From: Adineta ricciae
Taxonomy: Eukaryota; Rotifera; Eurotatoria; Adinetida; Adinetidae
DNA length: 64,000 bases
NCBI GenBank assembly: GCA_905250025.1
Contig: CAJNOJ010000026.1
Location: forward strand, 248,001-312,000
Direction of reading: 5' to 3'
Each line of letters opens with the position of its first letter. Position 1 is the first letter of the stretch. Both the position numbers and the translations under genes were made by a program. A model generated the notes under the pieces. The model made no database searches. It was not told the origin of the DNA and worked only from the letters and a program-made list of their open reading frames with translations. Of this stretch, positions 1-12,800 are shown one piece after another.

Positions 1-35
1 TTCGTTTTTAGTTGCAATACTGTCCATCGGGATGT

Positions 36-3000
36 TTAGGTGGAAGATTTTAATGGAGGGATGGAAACAGGTCGGTCTGGTAGAGTGGTTGAGGGAACAG
101 TGGCTGTACATGCTGGTGTAGATGAGGGACGCGTATTTGTCGATGGGGAATCAGCTGTGCTCGAATGACGATGAGATTTCGCATTCGGTGATGAGTTTGA
201 TGATCTCGAAGACGAAGGAGATGTTGCCGACGGACCAGATGATTTACCATAGAAATCACGTTTTTTACGCGGTGATTGCATAATCATCGATCGACTTCAA
301 AGCAAAAAATAGAGATATTCAATAGAAGTATTCGCCCATACCTGATCTCATCAGCTAGTTGAGATGTTTTTGTATTTGATGACGATGGACTACTGAGCAA
401 TGTTTTGACACTAACCGATTGAATAACGGCTGCTTGCGGTGGTTTTTGTTGTTGTTTAGATTGTTGCCCAACTGAATGAACTTGAACGGGTTCTAATTGT
501 TTAGCAGAGAGAAGGCTGTTGGCACTCGCAGATGTTGTCAGTGATTGAGATTGCCCAGATTGTGCTCCTGGACGTTTATCAGTCGTTTTAGTTGGTGAAA
601 TCATCGAATTACTATCCGAAGTTTTCTTCACCTTTTTCGGAATAGTAAATCCGGATTTCCTTTCCACTTTCTTTATGTCGAACGATGATGCGGAAACTAA
701 AACAAACATTCGAGCGTATTTTATACGATTTAAGAATTTCCTTTACTTGGATTTGAAGAGGATGGATATTCAATTGATCGTAATGTGGTTCCCTTCTCCA
801 GCGTGGGATACGATTGCTTGGTACTTTCTTGTTGCTGAGTCTGTTTGCTCATACTTGCTAATAATGTTGAATAAGTGTTATCATTAATAGAATGATTGCT
901 CGTCAACGAATGATGGCCGTTGGTTTGAATCGATTGTAAAATAACTGATAATCTTTCGTTTTCTTGATCATATTCAGCAATTTCTTTTTCCAATGTAACG
1001 ACTTTCGATCGAAGTTCTTTGTGTTTACTTGATATATCATTGGCGTAAGTTATTAGTTGAACTGGTCGCTCGAGATCCTCGATGCCCAACTCATTCGTAC
1101 GTAATTTTAGTAAATTTATTGTATCTTCAAGTAACAGCTTGATGTTGTTCTCCAGACAACTAACTTTCGTCTTCAATGCTTGGTTTAGCTCTTTCTCATT
1201 CTCAACTTGTTGTTTCAAATGTTCACGGTAAGCGTTTGACTTCATATAGGTAAAATATGAAAAGAGACGTTGTCGAAAGTGATCCAGATAAGTGTTAATC
1301 GAATCGAAGAATTGTTGATCTTCTTGTTCGGATAAACAATCCCGGAAATGGCGAATGTCGAGATTTTCATTGGCTAGTTTTGTCATATGGCGATAGTTGA
1401 AACGTTCATTGTGGTTTGATGATGAATAAGTTTGACTAGTGGGATGTAGATCATTCAAAGTTGAATGATAATCTTTCGATGATGTGCGATGACGTTTTGA
1501 AGTGAAAAGTTCGTCATTGGAAAGATCGGATTCGTAGTCGAATTGACTTTTATCAGAATGAGACTTTTTGTTAGTTGTCGACGAATTGCTTTTGCGTTTC
1601 CGATTCGAATGCTTTGAAGCATGATGAGGTAATAGATTCTCATCAGTCTTGTCAGGTCGCTGGTGAGAAATAATTTTTGTTTGACGCTGATGTTTTCCGT
1701 TTGATGAGGGATTCGTTGAAGATGAATTGTTGGATGATGGAGATAGAGAGTTGTCATCGTCATTCGATTTCGTATGACTACAATAATATTTTGGATGAGT
1801 TTATTCAATGAATGACAAAACTTACATCGATCGAGGTCCTTTTCCGTGTGATTGATGCATCCTTTCATAATACAGTGCTAATTTGCTGTGGTCGATGACA
1901 TGAAGATAATATTGCACAGATTTATCCGACCAACTAACTTTGCCAAAGAACTCTTCGGGCTTCCTGTAGAAGATTATATGTTCGGAGTGAGAAAAAGTAG
2001 CTAATTTCGAGAATACATACGTCACATGCATAACAGCACCTAAGTCGTTTTTCGTTCGATCATTCAATCGAAACGTTTCCGGACAAAATTCTCGTGATGA
2101 TACTATCCTTGCCCCATCTAAATAAAACAATCACATCAAATCGATCATTTCACTTCCCCGGTGTGGCTTCCAAAGACGATTACCTTTCATACTCATGAAT
2201 TTCACCTTCAACTCATGATTCACTCTCGAGCCAAACACATAGTTATTCACAAAAATCACATCAGCTTCTTTAATTCTTTCGTCAATCATCTCATGCACCA
2301 AGAAATCGCCTTGTTCCAACTGAAAATCAGAGTACTGTTTGCCGTACCAACGCATCCAGGAACGAAATTCATCCGCCATGGCACGCGCATAACCTGCCGG
2401 CGTTTGTTCGTATTCAATTCCATAGACATGTTTACAATTGGCTAATGCAGCGACATGCAGGACGACATTTCCAACACCTGAGCCGAGATCAATGAAGGTT
2501 TGATCTTCGGTTAGGTTCATCACTTTAAGTATCGAATCGATCAAGTCAGGTGACGTTTCACCATAGACCTAAATGCCAATACGAAATTTAATAAAAAGGA
2601 CAAATGAAAGAGTGAGTTTGTTTGTTTACTGAGGGTGAAAATGGTTCATAATCACGTAGTTTTTCTGGATCAATCACCGCTCGGCTGTACACTTGAGCAA
2701 GAATATGACGAAATAGTTTCGAAGTGGCACGTTGTTCCAGACGGGCAGAAAACGCTTCTGTGCCTCGATTTAATTTAATGTGCGTATCAATAATTTTATT
2801 GAATTTATCGCACAGTTCTTTCATTTGTGTATATGAATGTATGTCGCATGTCGAAAGACCAAGATTTTGTTGATACAATTCAGGATAATCTATTGCAACA
2901 GAACAACAACATCGGTTAGCTGAGTGATGTTTGAGATAAAAACGCTTTACCTTCGAAAACTAAACGAATTGTTTTGACAATCTCATCACCACCAACAAAT

Positions 3001-3172
3001 ACGCCATCTTTTTTCGTATTCTAAATAGAGTAAAAAGAGAAATAGAGTTTCAAAGTGAAGAAGATCATATGTTTGTTACCTGTCGTTCAACACTCGGCCA
3101 AGTAAATACAGCTGGCTCAACACCTGCTGGACTATGAAGTTTGAGTTCACGAATAGGATTCGCATTGGCCAT
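36..3172 (-). CDS. DOT1L: DOT1-like histone H3 lysine-79 methyltransferase (block 1)
   Basis: Nuclear SAM-dependent enzyme that methylates H3K79 in the nucleosome core. Nine exons on the minus strand can be joined in frame to about 895 residues: 3080-3172, 2951-3020, 2630-2889, 2184-2568, 2021-2117, 1826-1963, 747-1777, 342-696, 36-294. The start is the ATG at 3172 (MANANPIREL). Residues about 1-330 are the catalytic domain: a helical N-terminus, SAM-binding motif I DLGSGVGNVVLHVA near residue 168, the acidic EYEQTPAGYA segment, NNYVFGSRVNHELK and the closing VSWSDKSVQYYLHVID strand. The remaining half is Ser/Gln/Lys-rich with a predicted coiled-coil stretch (LEKEIAEYDQENERL), as in metazoan DOT1L, although the protein is much shorter than the roughly 1,540-residue human enzyme. 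The GLDC gene lies 5' on the same strand. Exon limits were read by eye. Confidence 0.93.
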
Positions 3173-3713
3173 AGTTGTCTAGAAAAACAAACACGCGTGA
3201 ATATGCACAGATTCCGTATCGACAAGTTAATTACTCGCTATGTGAAGTAGTACGCAAAGTGAGTAAGTAATTTGATTAGATTTAAATTACAAAACAAAAT
3301 CACATCGATTGATTTCTTTTTCGTTCGTTTTTTCCTTCAAATCACTGCTGTATGACAATATCTACATCTACATATTCATTCGTTCGACAGTATAGAGGCG
3401 TGGTTCGTCGAAACCGACAAATCAAATTATATTGTTGTTTGTCATACGACAAGAGCAGAGGGACATCTATCGACCGGATCAGTTTTATTTCGCTTTGTTT
3501 GAATCTATAAGAGAACATCTGATTTGTAATGATTCTCGTCGGCTAATCACTGATTGCACTTTATTCTCTTTTCTCTCTTACCTATCGCATTCGATAGATA
3601 AGTTTTATCATTACAGAAACAAATATAACGGAATCAAAAAAGGAAAGAAAATAATCACATGAAGAAAGGGTTCTATCATAAAGTAATTGCTAAAAGTGGT
3701 AAATATAGGAAAT
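3173..3713. other. Intergenic, DOT1L promoter side / GLDC 3' flank
   Basis: About 540 bp between the DOT1L start and the GLDC stop, both on the minus strand. It should hold the GLDC 3'UTR and the DOT1L promoter. The short open frames here are AT-rich and shared only as noncoding homology with 43345-43881. No RNA gene or repeat was recognised. Confidence 0.6.
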
Positions 3714-6700
3714 CTAATCCACGCGACATTTTAGATTCTTATCACCATAAACATCATTCACACGTCCACATGATGGCCAAAATTTGTAATTGGGTGAAAC
3801 AAAATGCTAGAAAACAAGCAACTCTTTCGCCTGATAGAACTCAATAAAGAACTTACAATAGGAAAAACAGCTTTATTCAATGAATAAGGCAGAGTCCATT
3901 TCTCATGAAGAAAAACATGTTGTGAATGTGGTGCATTTTTCAGTGGGTTGTTTTTCTTATCGAATTCTCCGCTTTCGATTTGAGAGATTTCCTTTCGAAT
4001 TTCTAAACAGAAGCAAACAAATAAGTGTGTCGAACCGATCTCTTTTGTATTCAACTGACCAATTAATGCATCACAGAATCGATCGAGTTCATTTTTGTCT
4101 TCAGATTCTGTTGGTTCAATCATTAATGAGCCAGCCACCGGCCAGGAAACGGTGGGGGCATGGAAACCGTAGTCTTGTAAACGTTTGGCAATATCAACGG
4201 CATCCACATTTGTACGCTCTTTAAACGGACTCACATCAATGATAAATTCGTGTGCAGCAAAACCTTTCAAAGAAAAAGAAATAAACTAATTGAAACTTCG
4301 ATGTGCTACAAACCATTTTTGCCACGAAATAAGACTTTGTATGATGATTCGAGACGTTTAGCTATGTAATTAGCATTGAGTATTGCTGTTTCTGTTGCAC
4401 GTCGAAGACCACCAGCGCCCATCATTCGAATGTACATCCAAGAGATTGGTAAAATCGATGCAGAACCAAATGGAGCTGCTGAAACAGGACCGTACGAATC
4501 TTCTGAATTGTGCTCGGAACCACGTTCCAATAGAGGATGATTTGGAAGGAATGGTGCAAGATGTTTCTTACTAGAAACAGATAATACAAAAAGCAATAAT
4601 AAGGTGATTCGAGATTGACCAAGAGAGGAATTGTCTGTGACAAAAAAAAACGAGCAACTTACACTCCAATAGGTCCTGAAAAGAAAATAGAATTTAGTTG
4701 AGACTTCAACGAATTCGAATGTTTCTACAAACCCATGCCAGGTCCACCACCACCATGTGGAATGCAGAATGTTTTATGTAAGTTCAGATGTGACACATCT
4801 GAACCATAGTCACCTGGACGACATAAACCAACTTGAGCATTCATATTTGCTCCGTCAAGGTATACTTGGCCACCGTTCTTATGGATAATTTCGCAGAATT
4901 CCCTGTTGCAAAGACATGTTGCAAATCTAAGTTATTCGCCAACTTATTTTACCTGATTGTTTCCTCAAAAACTCCACTGGTACTTGGATATGTAACAATA
5001 CCACAGGCAAGTGTGTCCTTATGTTTTTCAGCTATTTGAGCTAAGTGTTTCATATCCACAGCTCCGTTTTTATCTAACTGAACTTTTTCGATTTTCATTC
5101 CAGCCATGACTTCAATGTAAAACGTAGTAGTGTTTTTCTTTCATCGAAAAGAACAAGTTCTTTTACTAGCTGATGCAAAATTCGTTCCATGAGCAGATAT
5201 TGGAATCAAACAAACCTGAACAGAAACATAGAAGTTTGCTACTAATCAACAATATCATATCAGAGATCTTACTCGTCGCTGTGGTTGACCGCTGTGTTCA
5301 TGGTATGCTCGTATTACCCGCAAGCCTGCGTATTCTCCTTGAGCTCCACTAAACAAACAAGTAAGAGATTTGCCTTGCTTTCTACCGTACACTGACCTAT
5401 TCGGCTGAAATGATATCTTATCGTAACCAGTAATTTCACATAGAAATTGATTAAGATCAGTGAGTAATCGAACATAACCTTTCCATTGCGAGGATGGAGC
5501 GAATGGATGGATCCGATTAAAATGTGCCCATGAGCATGGCTAAAACATCGGACACACTTGGTGAGAACGAAAACTATGAGAAGCTTGCCATACAGTTAGT
5601 TCCGCCGCAGCATTCAGTTTCATTGTGCATGAACCTAGTGGGATCATGGAATGTACCAATGAAATATCTTTGTTTTCTAAATGTTTCATATAGCGCATTA
5701 ATTTCGTTTCAGATCGATATCTAAAATATTAATTTTAGAATTATGGAAGAGTCAGTATCGATCAGTAATTTACTTATTGAATATTTCAGCATTTAGAAAA
5801 CGACTTTGACGGGTTAAGTTACCAAAATCACGTGGACGTTGTGTTGTTTCACTCTAAACCAGACAATTCTATCCATATTTCGACTAAAAACATGATGCCA
5901 TCTTCTTACTGATGATTGATTCTCAACATTAAATATCCATTTCAAATCGGCAACGTCATTCTCATTCATTGTTTCATCTAATGAAACACCAACCTGAACG
6001 ACAAAAGTAAACCAGTCAGTCAAAGTTCATCATTCACTGTCAGTTATACATACACTACCATTATCATGATAACGTAAATTGATGCGTTTTTTTTGCGCAC
6101 GTTGTTTGATTTCGTCGATACTCATTCGTGGTTTGATTTTTAATGTATCAAAGAAGAGTTCGTTTTTGATTGAATGTCCACCGGCTTTGACACCTGAAAG
6201 AAACCCGTCGGAATTTATGAGTTCATTAGAAACATTCTAATATTCACTTTCGGCAAGATCACAGGTTAGCACATGAATTTTCGTAGCTATGTTCCGGAGA
6301 CCTTGTCTTCCATGGTACAAACAATACATGGCAACCATATTGGCGAGCAATGCTTGTGCTAGACGGCAGAGAAAAAGCGTTTTTCTTCTACTTTTCAGTG
6401 TTCATTTTCCATACCAGTACAGATATTGCTTGTAGCTCTCTCCTGTCGGATATGTTGCTCACGCGTTTGAAGTGCTAAACGATAAGCTTTGGCTCCATGT
6501 GAATCGCTAACAGGGATCAAATCAGAGACATGGACGAATAAACGAAGATCTTACATTGTTAAACCAACTAATCGGCCAGGCATATCACGTTTAAATGTTT
6601 CTGCACACGAAAAGAAAGCTGCATGTGGACCACCAAAACCTAGTGGAACACCTAATCGTTGAGAATTGCCATAGCAGATGTCCACGCCCATTTCACCAGG

Positions 6701-7847
6701 AGGTTTAAGAAGGCAAAGAGCAAGCAAATCTGAACCACAGATAACAGCAGTCTAGCGTGCGAAATTGAATGAACCATTGAATCGAATCAATGAAAATCTT
6801 ACTCCGTTTTCTTTAGCTCGAGCAATTAATCCGGAAGGATCACATATATTTCCGGTTGTGTCAGGATATTGAAAAATAACACCAGACACATCTTTTTTCG
6901 AAAAATCCATTTTCTCAATTGGTAAAACTTCCACCTGTGTACGAAATCCACTAAAACCATATTTTATTCGTTCCTTGTCGAAATCAAACCGTATTCACTC
7001 ACCCAGCGCGTGTTCGAATAACTTCAATCACATGTGGATGAAGTTGATCGCTAACAAACATTCGTGGACGTTTATTATGACGAAAACACATTGCCATGGC
7101 TTCAGCAGCGGCTGTGCCTTCATCGAGTAAACTAGCATTCGCATAGGGAAGTGCTGTGATATCACTGACGGCTAGAGGATTCAGTTTTTGAAAATTATCA
7201 TCGAATTAATCGAAGAACTTTGTTGCCTTACCTGTTTGATAATTTAGTAAACTTTCTAAACGCCCTTGAGACAACTCTGCCTGATAAGGTGTGTATTGCG
7301 TATACCAGCCAGGATTTTCGAATAGATTTCGTTGAATTACTGTTGGAATAATACAATCGTTATAACCCATACCTATGTATGAGCGCCATACTTCGTTTTG
7401 AAAAGCAATTTCCTCCGCTTCTTTCAAAGCGCGATGCTCCGCTGTTCGAACAAAAGAAAAGATAAGGTGTGAAAACAACATATTTTTACATTATTTACAA
7501 AGTGCTTCAGGAATATTCATGTTTCCACGAAAGCGAATAGCGGCTGGAACTGTTTTATCGATTAGTTCGTCCATGGATTTCAGGCCTAATGCTTGAAGCA
7601 TTTCCTTTGTCTGTCGTTCATTCGGACCGAGATGACGTCGAACGAAGTCATACGCTGGATTGGAATCCGCTGCCTGGGCTTCGCTTTGATCATGAAGTTG
7701 TCTTTTCTGTAACTGAAACACGCCCATAGGAAATTGAAGTGGACGAATTGAACGTCGCGCTGAAAAGGTGTCGTTGATGAATCATCAAATGAGGCGAAAA
7801 GTAAACAAATATTTACCACACAGTGAAAGTATTCCTGTCGAGCTCAT
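3714..7847 (-). CDS. GLDC: Glycine dehydrogenase (decarboxylating), P-protein (block 1)
   Basis: Mitochondrial PLP enzyme of the glycine cleavage system: it decarboxylates glycine and passes the aminomethyl group to H-protein lipoamide. Twenty-two exons join in frame to about 985 residues (human about 1,020). The N-terminus is basic with Arg/Ser ([13 protein letters not shown]), consistent with mitochondrial import. Recognisable family blocks are [60 protein letters not shown] with the PLP lysine, and the ending [16 protein letters not shown] 13-nt exon at 4663-4675 encodes GPIGV. The start is the ATG at 7847 (MSSTGILSL); the stop is TAG at 3714-3716, in a small last exon (3714-3806). The gene is divergent from the SVOP-like gene, with under 470 bp between them. 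A one-base difference from block 2 near 5117 falls inside an intron and does no harm. Confidence 0.95.
4663..4675 (-). other. GLDC: 13-nt microexon of GLDC (block 1)
   Basis: Bounded by a GT donor and an AG acceptor on the minus strand. It supplies GPIGV between the exon ending GGGGPGMG (4733-4902) and the exon starting [10 protein letters not shown] (4314-4570). Without it the conserved GLDC segment [14 protein letters not shown] is lost and the frame shifts. The same 13-nt exon is present in block 2 at 44829-44841. Confidence 0.85.
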
Positions 7848-8311
7848 GTTTTTCTCTCGATGAATTTCAGATTCGACAAAAGAAAATAAACCGTGATCTT
7901 AACTCGCCTAAAGAATAAAAGTAGAACGTATCATTGTTGTTGTTTTTATATTCTATATTCGCAGTCATTCTCTTTCTTTTCAAAATCCAGCATTGGTCGT
8001 ATCTATTTGCCCTACTGTTGTTTTTTTATTTCTTTTCGTTATATGAATGACCTTGTTTTTATCTTATTTTTTTCAAAAATGTTTAGTACTGGTCTTCAAC
8101 AAAAAGATTAGAATTGAGTAGGTGTCCTTTTTCTTGATCGATCGAAATAGTAGAAGAGAAAAAAACGAACGAGAGTGATGTAACCAGAAGAAGTAGATAA
8201 GCTCTCTTCTATAGCCAAATTCGAAAAGAAAAAGGAAAACAAAATATTTGTAATTTCGTGTTTTTTTTTCTTCAAGAAGATGATTATATTTCAGTTGTGA
8301 ATGATATCAGA
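7848..8311. promoter_or_regulatory. Divergent promoter region between GLDC and the SVOP-like gene
   Basis: About 464 bp separate two head-to-head start codons (7847 minus, 8312 plus), so both promoters must lie here or overlap. The DNA is AT-rich with T and A runs. A pyrimidine-rich tract with AG (tttcag at about 8289-8294) precedes the SVOP-like start and may be a cis- or trans-splice acceptor. The matching region in block 2 is 48014-48479. No named promoter element was recognised. Confidence 0.55.
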
Positions 8312-10379
8312 ATGGAAACAAGTACGAACACATACTCATTAGAAGAATGTATTGATTTTATTGGATTGGGAAGATATCAATGGCGATTAATAGCAATCCT
8401 TGGCTTTTGCTCTATGGCTGATGCCGTTGAAATGATGCTGTTAGCTATTTTGGGACCAGCATTAACATGCTACTGGCCTAGTGTCACACAGATACAAATA
8501 GCAACACTAACAACTGTATGTTCCGACGAATTTTGTGATAATTTGCGAAATTGTTTTCGATTTTTAGGGCGTCTTTGCTGGAATGATGATTGGAGCATTT
8601 ATATTTGGCATTTTAGCAGATAGATACGGCCGCCGACGAGTCATCTTTGCTAGTGCAGTTTTGAATACAGTATTTGGTATCGCCACAGCACTAGCACCAA
8701 ACTATTACTGGATTCTTATAGCGCGGGTTTTAGTCGGATTTGCATTATCAGGTGCTTCACAAGGGTAAGTAACGATATCGTCTAAGATTCTTACGAAAGA
8801 TCGAATTTTCCGTGTAGTTCAACATTGATGCTTGAATATCTCCCATCCTCAAGTCGAGCAACGATTACTATTGTTATTGAATTATTTTGGTCATTGGGTA
8901 GTATATTCGAATATCTTATGGCAATGGTTGTTGTCCCAACGTACGGATGGCGAATATTAACCGGACTTTCTGCTTTGCCAATAACAATTGTGGCTATTTG
9001 TATGTATGTAAGTATTTATCCAAGTCGTGCTTTTTCTCTCTGCTAAATCAATCTCACTGCGTCTCGTCTACTGACAGTTCGTACCTGAATCACCACGATT
9101 CTACGTTGCCAGTGGACATTCTGAAAAAGCTGAACGTATTTTAAAAGTAATTGCATTCACAAACAACCGTGCTCTACCACCCGGCAAACTTCGTGATATC
9201 AACGCTCGAGTGAGTATCTCCAGACAACTTTGTCAACAAAGAATTCGTTGAACAATCGATTTAGGACGAATGCGGTTCTGTAAAGCAACTATTTCATTCG
9301 AACTATAAGCGAACATCGTTCTTACTTGCTTTCATGTGGATGACGGTGGCAATGAGTTACTACGGTTTAATATTAATCAATACATCGATCATGACATTAA
9401 TTAAACATGATCCACAATCAATTGCCAGCAATGACACCACAAACTCGTCCGGTCATTGTAAAATGTTAACAACCGAAGATTATAAATCATTAATATTTAC
9501 AACTATTGGCGAGATGTTTGGTATACCTTTATTGTTGATCTTCCTTCGCTATTTTGGTCGACGAACAACATGTGCAATCAATTACTTTTGTTCTTCTCTT
9601 TGCTTTTTATTATTTGTTTTCAATATACATACGAATCCATGGGCAGTCGATGTCATCACATTTCTTGCACGTATGTTTATCAATGCTCAATTTGGTCTGA
9701 TCTATTTATACACAATGGAAGTTTATCCAACAGTTATACGTGCAATCGCTGTTGGCTGTGCCTCGTCTATGTCCAGAATCGGTGCAATGATCACGCCATA
9801 TCTAGCACAAGTGTTAATTAAGAAGACTTTCCATGGAACTATAGCAGTTTATGTGATAGCTACAGCGTTGGCTGCCCTCTGTTCTATTTTGTTGCCAATT
9901 GAAACCAAAGGACGTGAATTGAAAGTAGGATTTTTGAAACAGAATTATCTTTTCTCACTTGATTGGAGACCAGGAAAAGCGAGAACACCGAAGAGGAGAG
10001 TTTGAATGAGAAAAGCATGATGTATTTATCTTGTAGGAAACAACTTCATGTCTATCTACACGTCCCAGTCGGCGACGATTTAGTGCTTGAGTATTCCTCT
10101 GATCTGCCGCTTTTGTAATATTGTTTTCTTTTTGACGAATATTCCTGGATTACAAACTTCAGTATGAATCTCATTGTTTTCTTCTCCTAGCAAGCAACTA
10201 CAGATCACGAGCACTCTATGACAACGGCAGTCGATGATGGTGATACCGGTTCTTCTTGGATGATAACTGTAGGTAACTTGACATCATTCATGACTAAAAA
10301 CAACGGTGTTACTGTTGAAGGATATCAGCCATTAAAACAAGAAGATATCGATGACGGTCATGCTGATGACGATCTTTAA
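8312..10379 (+). CDS. SVOP-like major facilitator transporter (block 1)
   Basis: MFS membrane transporter of the synaptic vesicle 2-related (SVOP/SV2, organic-cation-transporter-like) group; the substrate cannot be read from sequence. Six exons give 523 residues: 8312-8515, 8568-8764, 8818-9007, 9078-9209, 9265-9924, 10191-10379. The family signature LADRYGRRRVIF follows TM2, CMYFVPESPRFYVASG closes the N-half, and KTSFLLAF-like and YTMEVYPTVIRAIAVG segments mark the C-half; about 12 hydrophobic helices are present. The start is the ATG of METSTNTYSLEECIDFIGLG, a typical SVOP N-terminus; in block 2 an in-frame TAA lies 21 nt upstream, which supports this start. The tail (about 60 residues) is acidic and ends in DDDL. 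The gene is convergent with HP1. Confidence 0.9.
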
Positions 10380-10834
10380 ATTAATCTTAATTTTTATTGC
10401 ATGTTACGAATATATTTTTTGTGGAATTTTCCAAAATCCAATATCATTTTTTGTCAAAATCATTCTGTTCTTTTCCTCGAATCTCCTTACGTATGAATAA
10501 ACAAACGAATATAAAAAGTCAGATTCGATTCTAGACGAAACTTGAGCGAACACGCGCAATCCGCCACTAAACGTTTTTATTACTTTCTCAGGTCTTTCTC
10601 GCACAGAGAAAATCAAGCGACAAAAATGAACAACATTTTCAATCAGATACACACGCACAACATCATGTGTGTGTATATAGAAGTTATAATGATAACACGA
10701 CATAAACGAAACAAACTTCGAAATATAGAATAGTCCTACTTCTATAAAGAAGAACCGGTATAGTGTGTTCCAGATCAAACAAAAAAAGATATATGAAAGC
10801 TTTACATTAATATACAAGTAAAGAAAGATCACAT
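10380..10834. other. Convergent 3' intergenic region (SVOP-like / HP1)
   Basis: 455 bp of AT-rich DNA between two stop codons facing each other; it should contain both 3'UTRs. Open frames here are not conserved as protein in block 2. No gene seen. Confidence 0.6.
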
Positions 10835-11620
10835 TCACAATGTTGTTGAATTATTATCATTGACAACAAGATTTGTATTGGTTTGTGGTGATGGAATCGT
10901 ATTAACGATATGATTATTATTATTCGTGTCATTTGTTGTTTGCTGTTGACTTGTGATCCATGTTAAACGATCTTCGTAAAACTTTATCACAACTTGTGGA
11001 CATTTTATATTACATATACGAGCAGGAATAAGATCTGCTTCACCTGTACCTTTCCATTGGACTAAGAGCATCAGTTCACCCTGAAAAGTTTTAATGTAGG
11101 TTGAGAGAAAAGCGCGCGTTCGAAAGCAATGTCTTACTGTTGCATCGGTAGCACCAAGAATCTTTTCCGCTTCAAAACCACGATCGAACGCAGATGGCTC
11201 TTCGGATTGTACGGACGATGTTTGTTGTTTGGAGTAGTTTCGATGAGCTAAGGAATCATTCGGCGGTCGACCACGTTTGTTTTGCACTTGCGTTTGATCT
11301 ATAGAGGATTTGCGTTTGAGTGACGTCGAAGGTTCATTGATGTAACGAGATTTTTGCACTAGACGATTTTCATATTCTTCGATCAAATCCGGACAATCTA
11401 AGTTTTGATGAGGTTCCTAAAACAGGAACAATGACGTCTTTGAAACAAGAAACATTATTTCCTGTACCCAAGTATTTTCTTCTTCGGAATAACCTTTCCA
11501 AGCGAGTAAATATTCTTTTCGTCCATTACGAAAGCGATGATTAACAATACGTTCAACCACGAATTCTTCACCTTGTTCTACACGAACTATTTCGTCTTTA
11601 TCTAATCCAATATTGCTCAT
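10835..11620 (-). CDS. HP1: Heterochromatin protein 1 (chromobox) (block 1)
   Basis: Chromatin reader that binds methylated H3K9 and dimerises to recruit silencing partners. Three exons (11468-11620, 11138-11416, 10835-11080) give 225 residues. The chromodomain is at about residues 18-68 (EEFVVERIVNHRF, YLLAWKGYSEEENTWEP), with the aromatic residues expected for the methyl-lysine cage. A basic hinge contains KRGRPP. The chromoshadow domain follows at about 125-200 (DRGFEAEKILGATDAT, LVQWKGTGEADLIPA, CPQVVIKFYEDRLTW). The tail is Asn/Thr-rich. The start is the ATG at 11620; an acceptor-like AG about 45 nt upstream (near 11666) could be a 5'UTR intron or spliced-leader site. The layout is canonical for HP1, and which CBX1/3/5-like paralogue it matches cannot be said. 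Confidence 0.95.
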
Positions 11621-12800
11621 TTGTATTGTATGACCAACCAAAGATGACAAGCTACGGAAACCAATCTAAAAAATGAGGTGATTATTTGCGCGTCGAAAGA
11701 CAGACAAGTCAATGAAAGAACAAACATTACCTAGTATGAAAACGAGGAAAACGTGGAAAAGTAAAGACAATTACTGTGATAAATCATAACCAATTGTAAG
11801 TCAGATATGGTCTCAAATGGTATTTTAGTGAAAAAAAATTAATCTGAAGTTTTATTTGCACAAAAACAATAAAATGTTTGATTATTTATAAAAAAATGAA
11901 CTCATTTTGGAAAAGTAGATGTCGTACGTGAACTGACAGGCTTTGAGGGTGTGAAACTTTACAATGTGCCTGCGTTTCGAAATAAATTTCAACACGGTGA
12001 AGATTTTCATGTCTTAGGCACGACTGCACCCAATAGTAGTTATTAGTACATAAGTAAAAGTAAATGCTTAACAAGTCCCGCATTCAATGCGTGCATTGGA
12101 CAAAAACATCACTGTTTTATCTGATTATACAAAGTACCTGTGTGCAAGGTTCTCGTTTTTTTTTTATCTCATTCAGTGAATCAATAATTTGAATACATAG
12201 ATGTGAAATAATACAATATGCCCTTTTCCACCTTTGTACCTTAGGATGAAAAATGTCCTTGAATTTGATAATATTTCGAAGTGTTATAGCGAGGGCTTGG
12301 CCGCGCCCCTTGTATCAACTATTATTTTCTATCGTTCCTTGCATTTTTTTTCTTCATCGTCATACACGTTTTGCAAAGAAAGTAATAAATAATATACAGA
12401 GAGAAAGAGAGAGAAAGAGAGAGAATAAAAGGCAGGATCCATCCATACGTCGATTCTATTGAGGAGAAAACATCTGATAATGGCGTGAAGAGAAGCTGAA
12501 AAGGCATTTGCATGTTTTTTTCTTTGCGCTTCTCCGTCCTCTTCTTCTTCTTAGCAAATATACGCGGTCTGTGTTAAAATGCTTAATACTGTCTATTCTG
12601 TTTTTCCTCCTACATACATGAAGCGAACGAAAAGCATACGATTGGTACTCGTATAAAGTCCATGTTTTTCTCTATTATATGCGCCGATATTTTATTGTCG
12701 GAAAGGAAAAAACAAGGACAAATATGCACACCTCCTTCCCTATGTTCCACATAATAATGGAGAACTTCCGATAGTTTTGTTTTTCGAATCAATTTTAGAT
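11621..12800. other. Intergenic, HP1 and GDH-a upstream regions
   Basis: 1.18 kb between divergent genes. It is AT-rich and retained in block 2 (51791-52968) at a similar identity to the genes, which says the duplication or allelic split is recent more than it says the DNA is functional. Contains a GA-rich simple repeat at 12400-12425 and a pyrimidine tract ending ttttag two bases before the GDH-a ATG. No other gene seen. Confidence 0.6.
12400..12425. repeat. GA-rich simple repeat
   Basis: Tandem gagagaaa-type units upstream of GDH-a; the copy in block 2 (about 52566-52593) differs slightly in length. A short purine tract, typical of intergenic DNA here. Confidence 0.8.

Noticed and set aside
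5109..5167. One-base deletion in GLDC of block 1 relative to block 2, apparent frameshift
   Set aside because: The difference lies in a GT-AG intron (5110-5166); the flanking exons join in frame in both copies.
5814..6023. Short frames scattered in the GLDC locus as separate small genes
   Set aside because: They are pieces of GLDC exons read into introns, or antisense to them.
8258..8311. Upstream ATG of the SVOP-like gene at 8258
   Set aside because: The frame is closed by an in-frame TAA in block 2 and the first codons are low-complexity; the conserved start is 8312.
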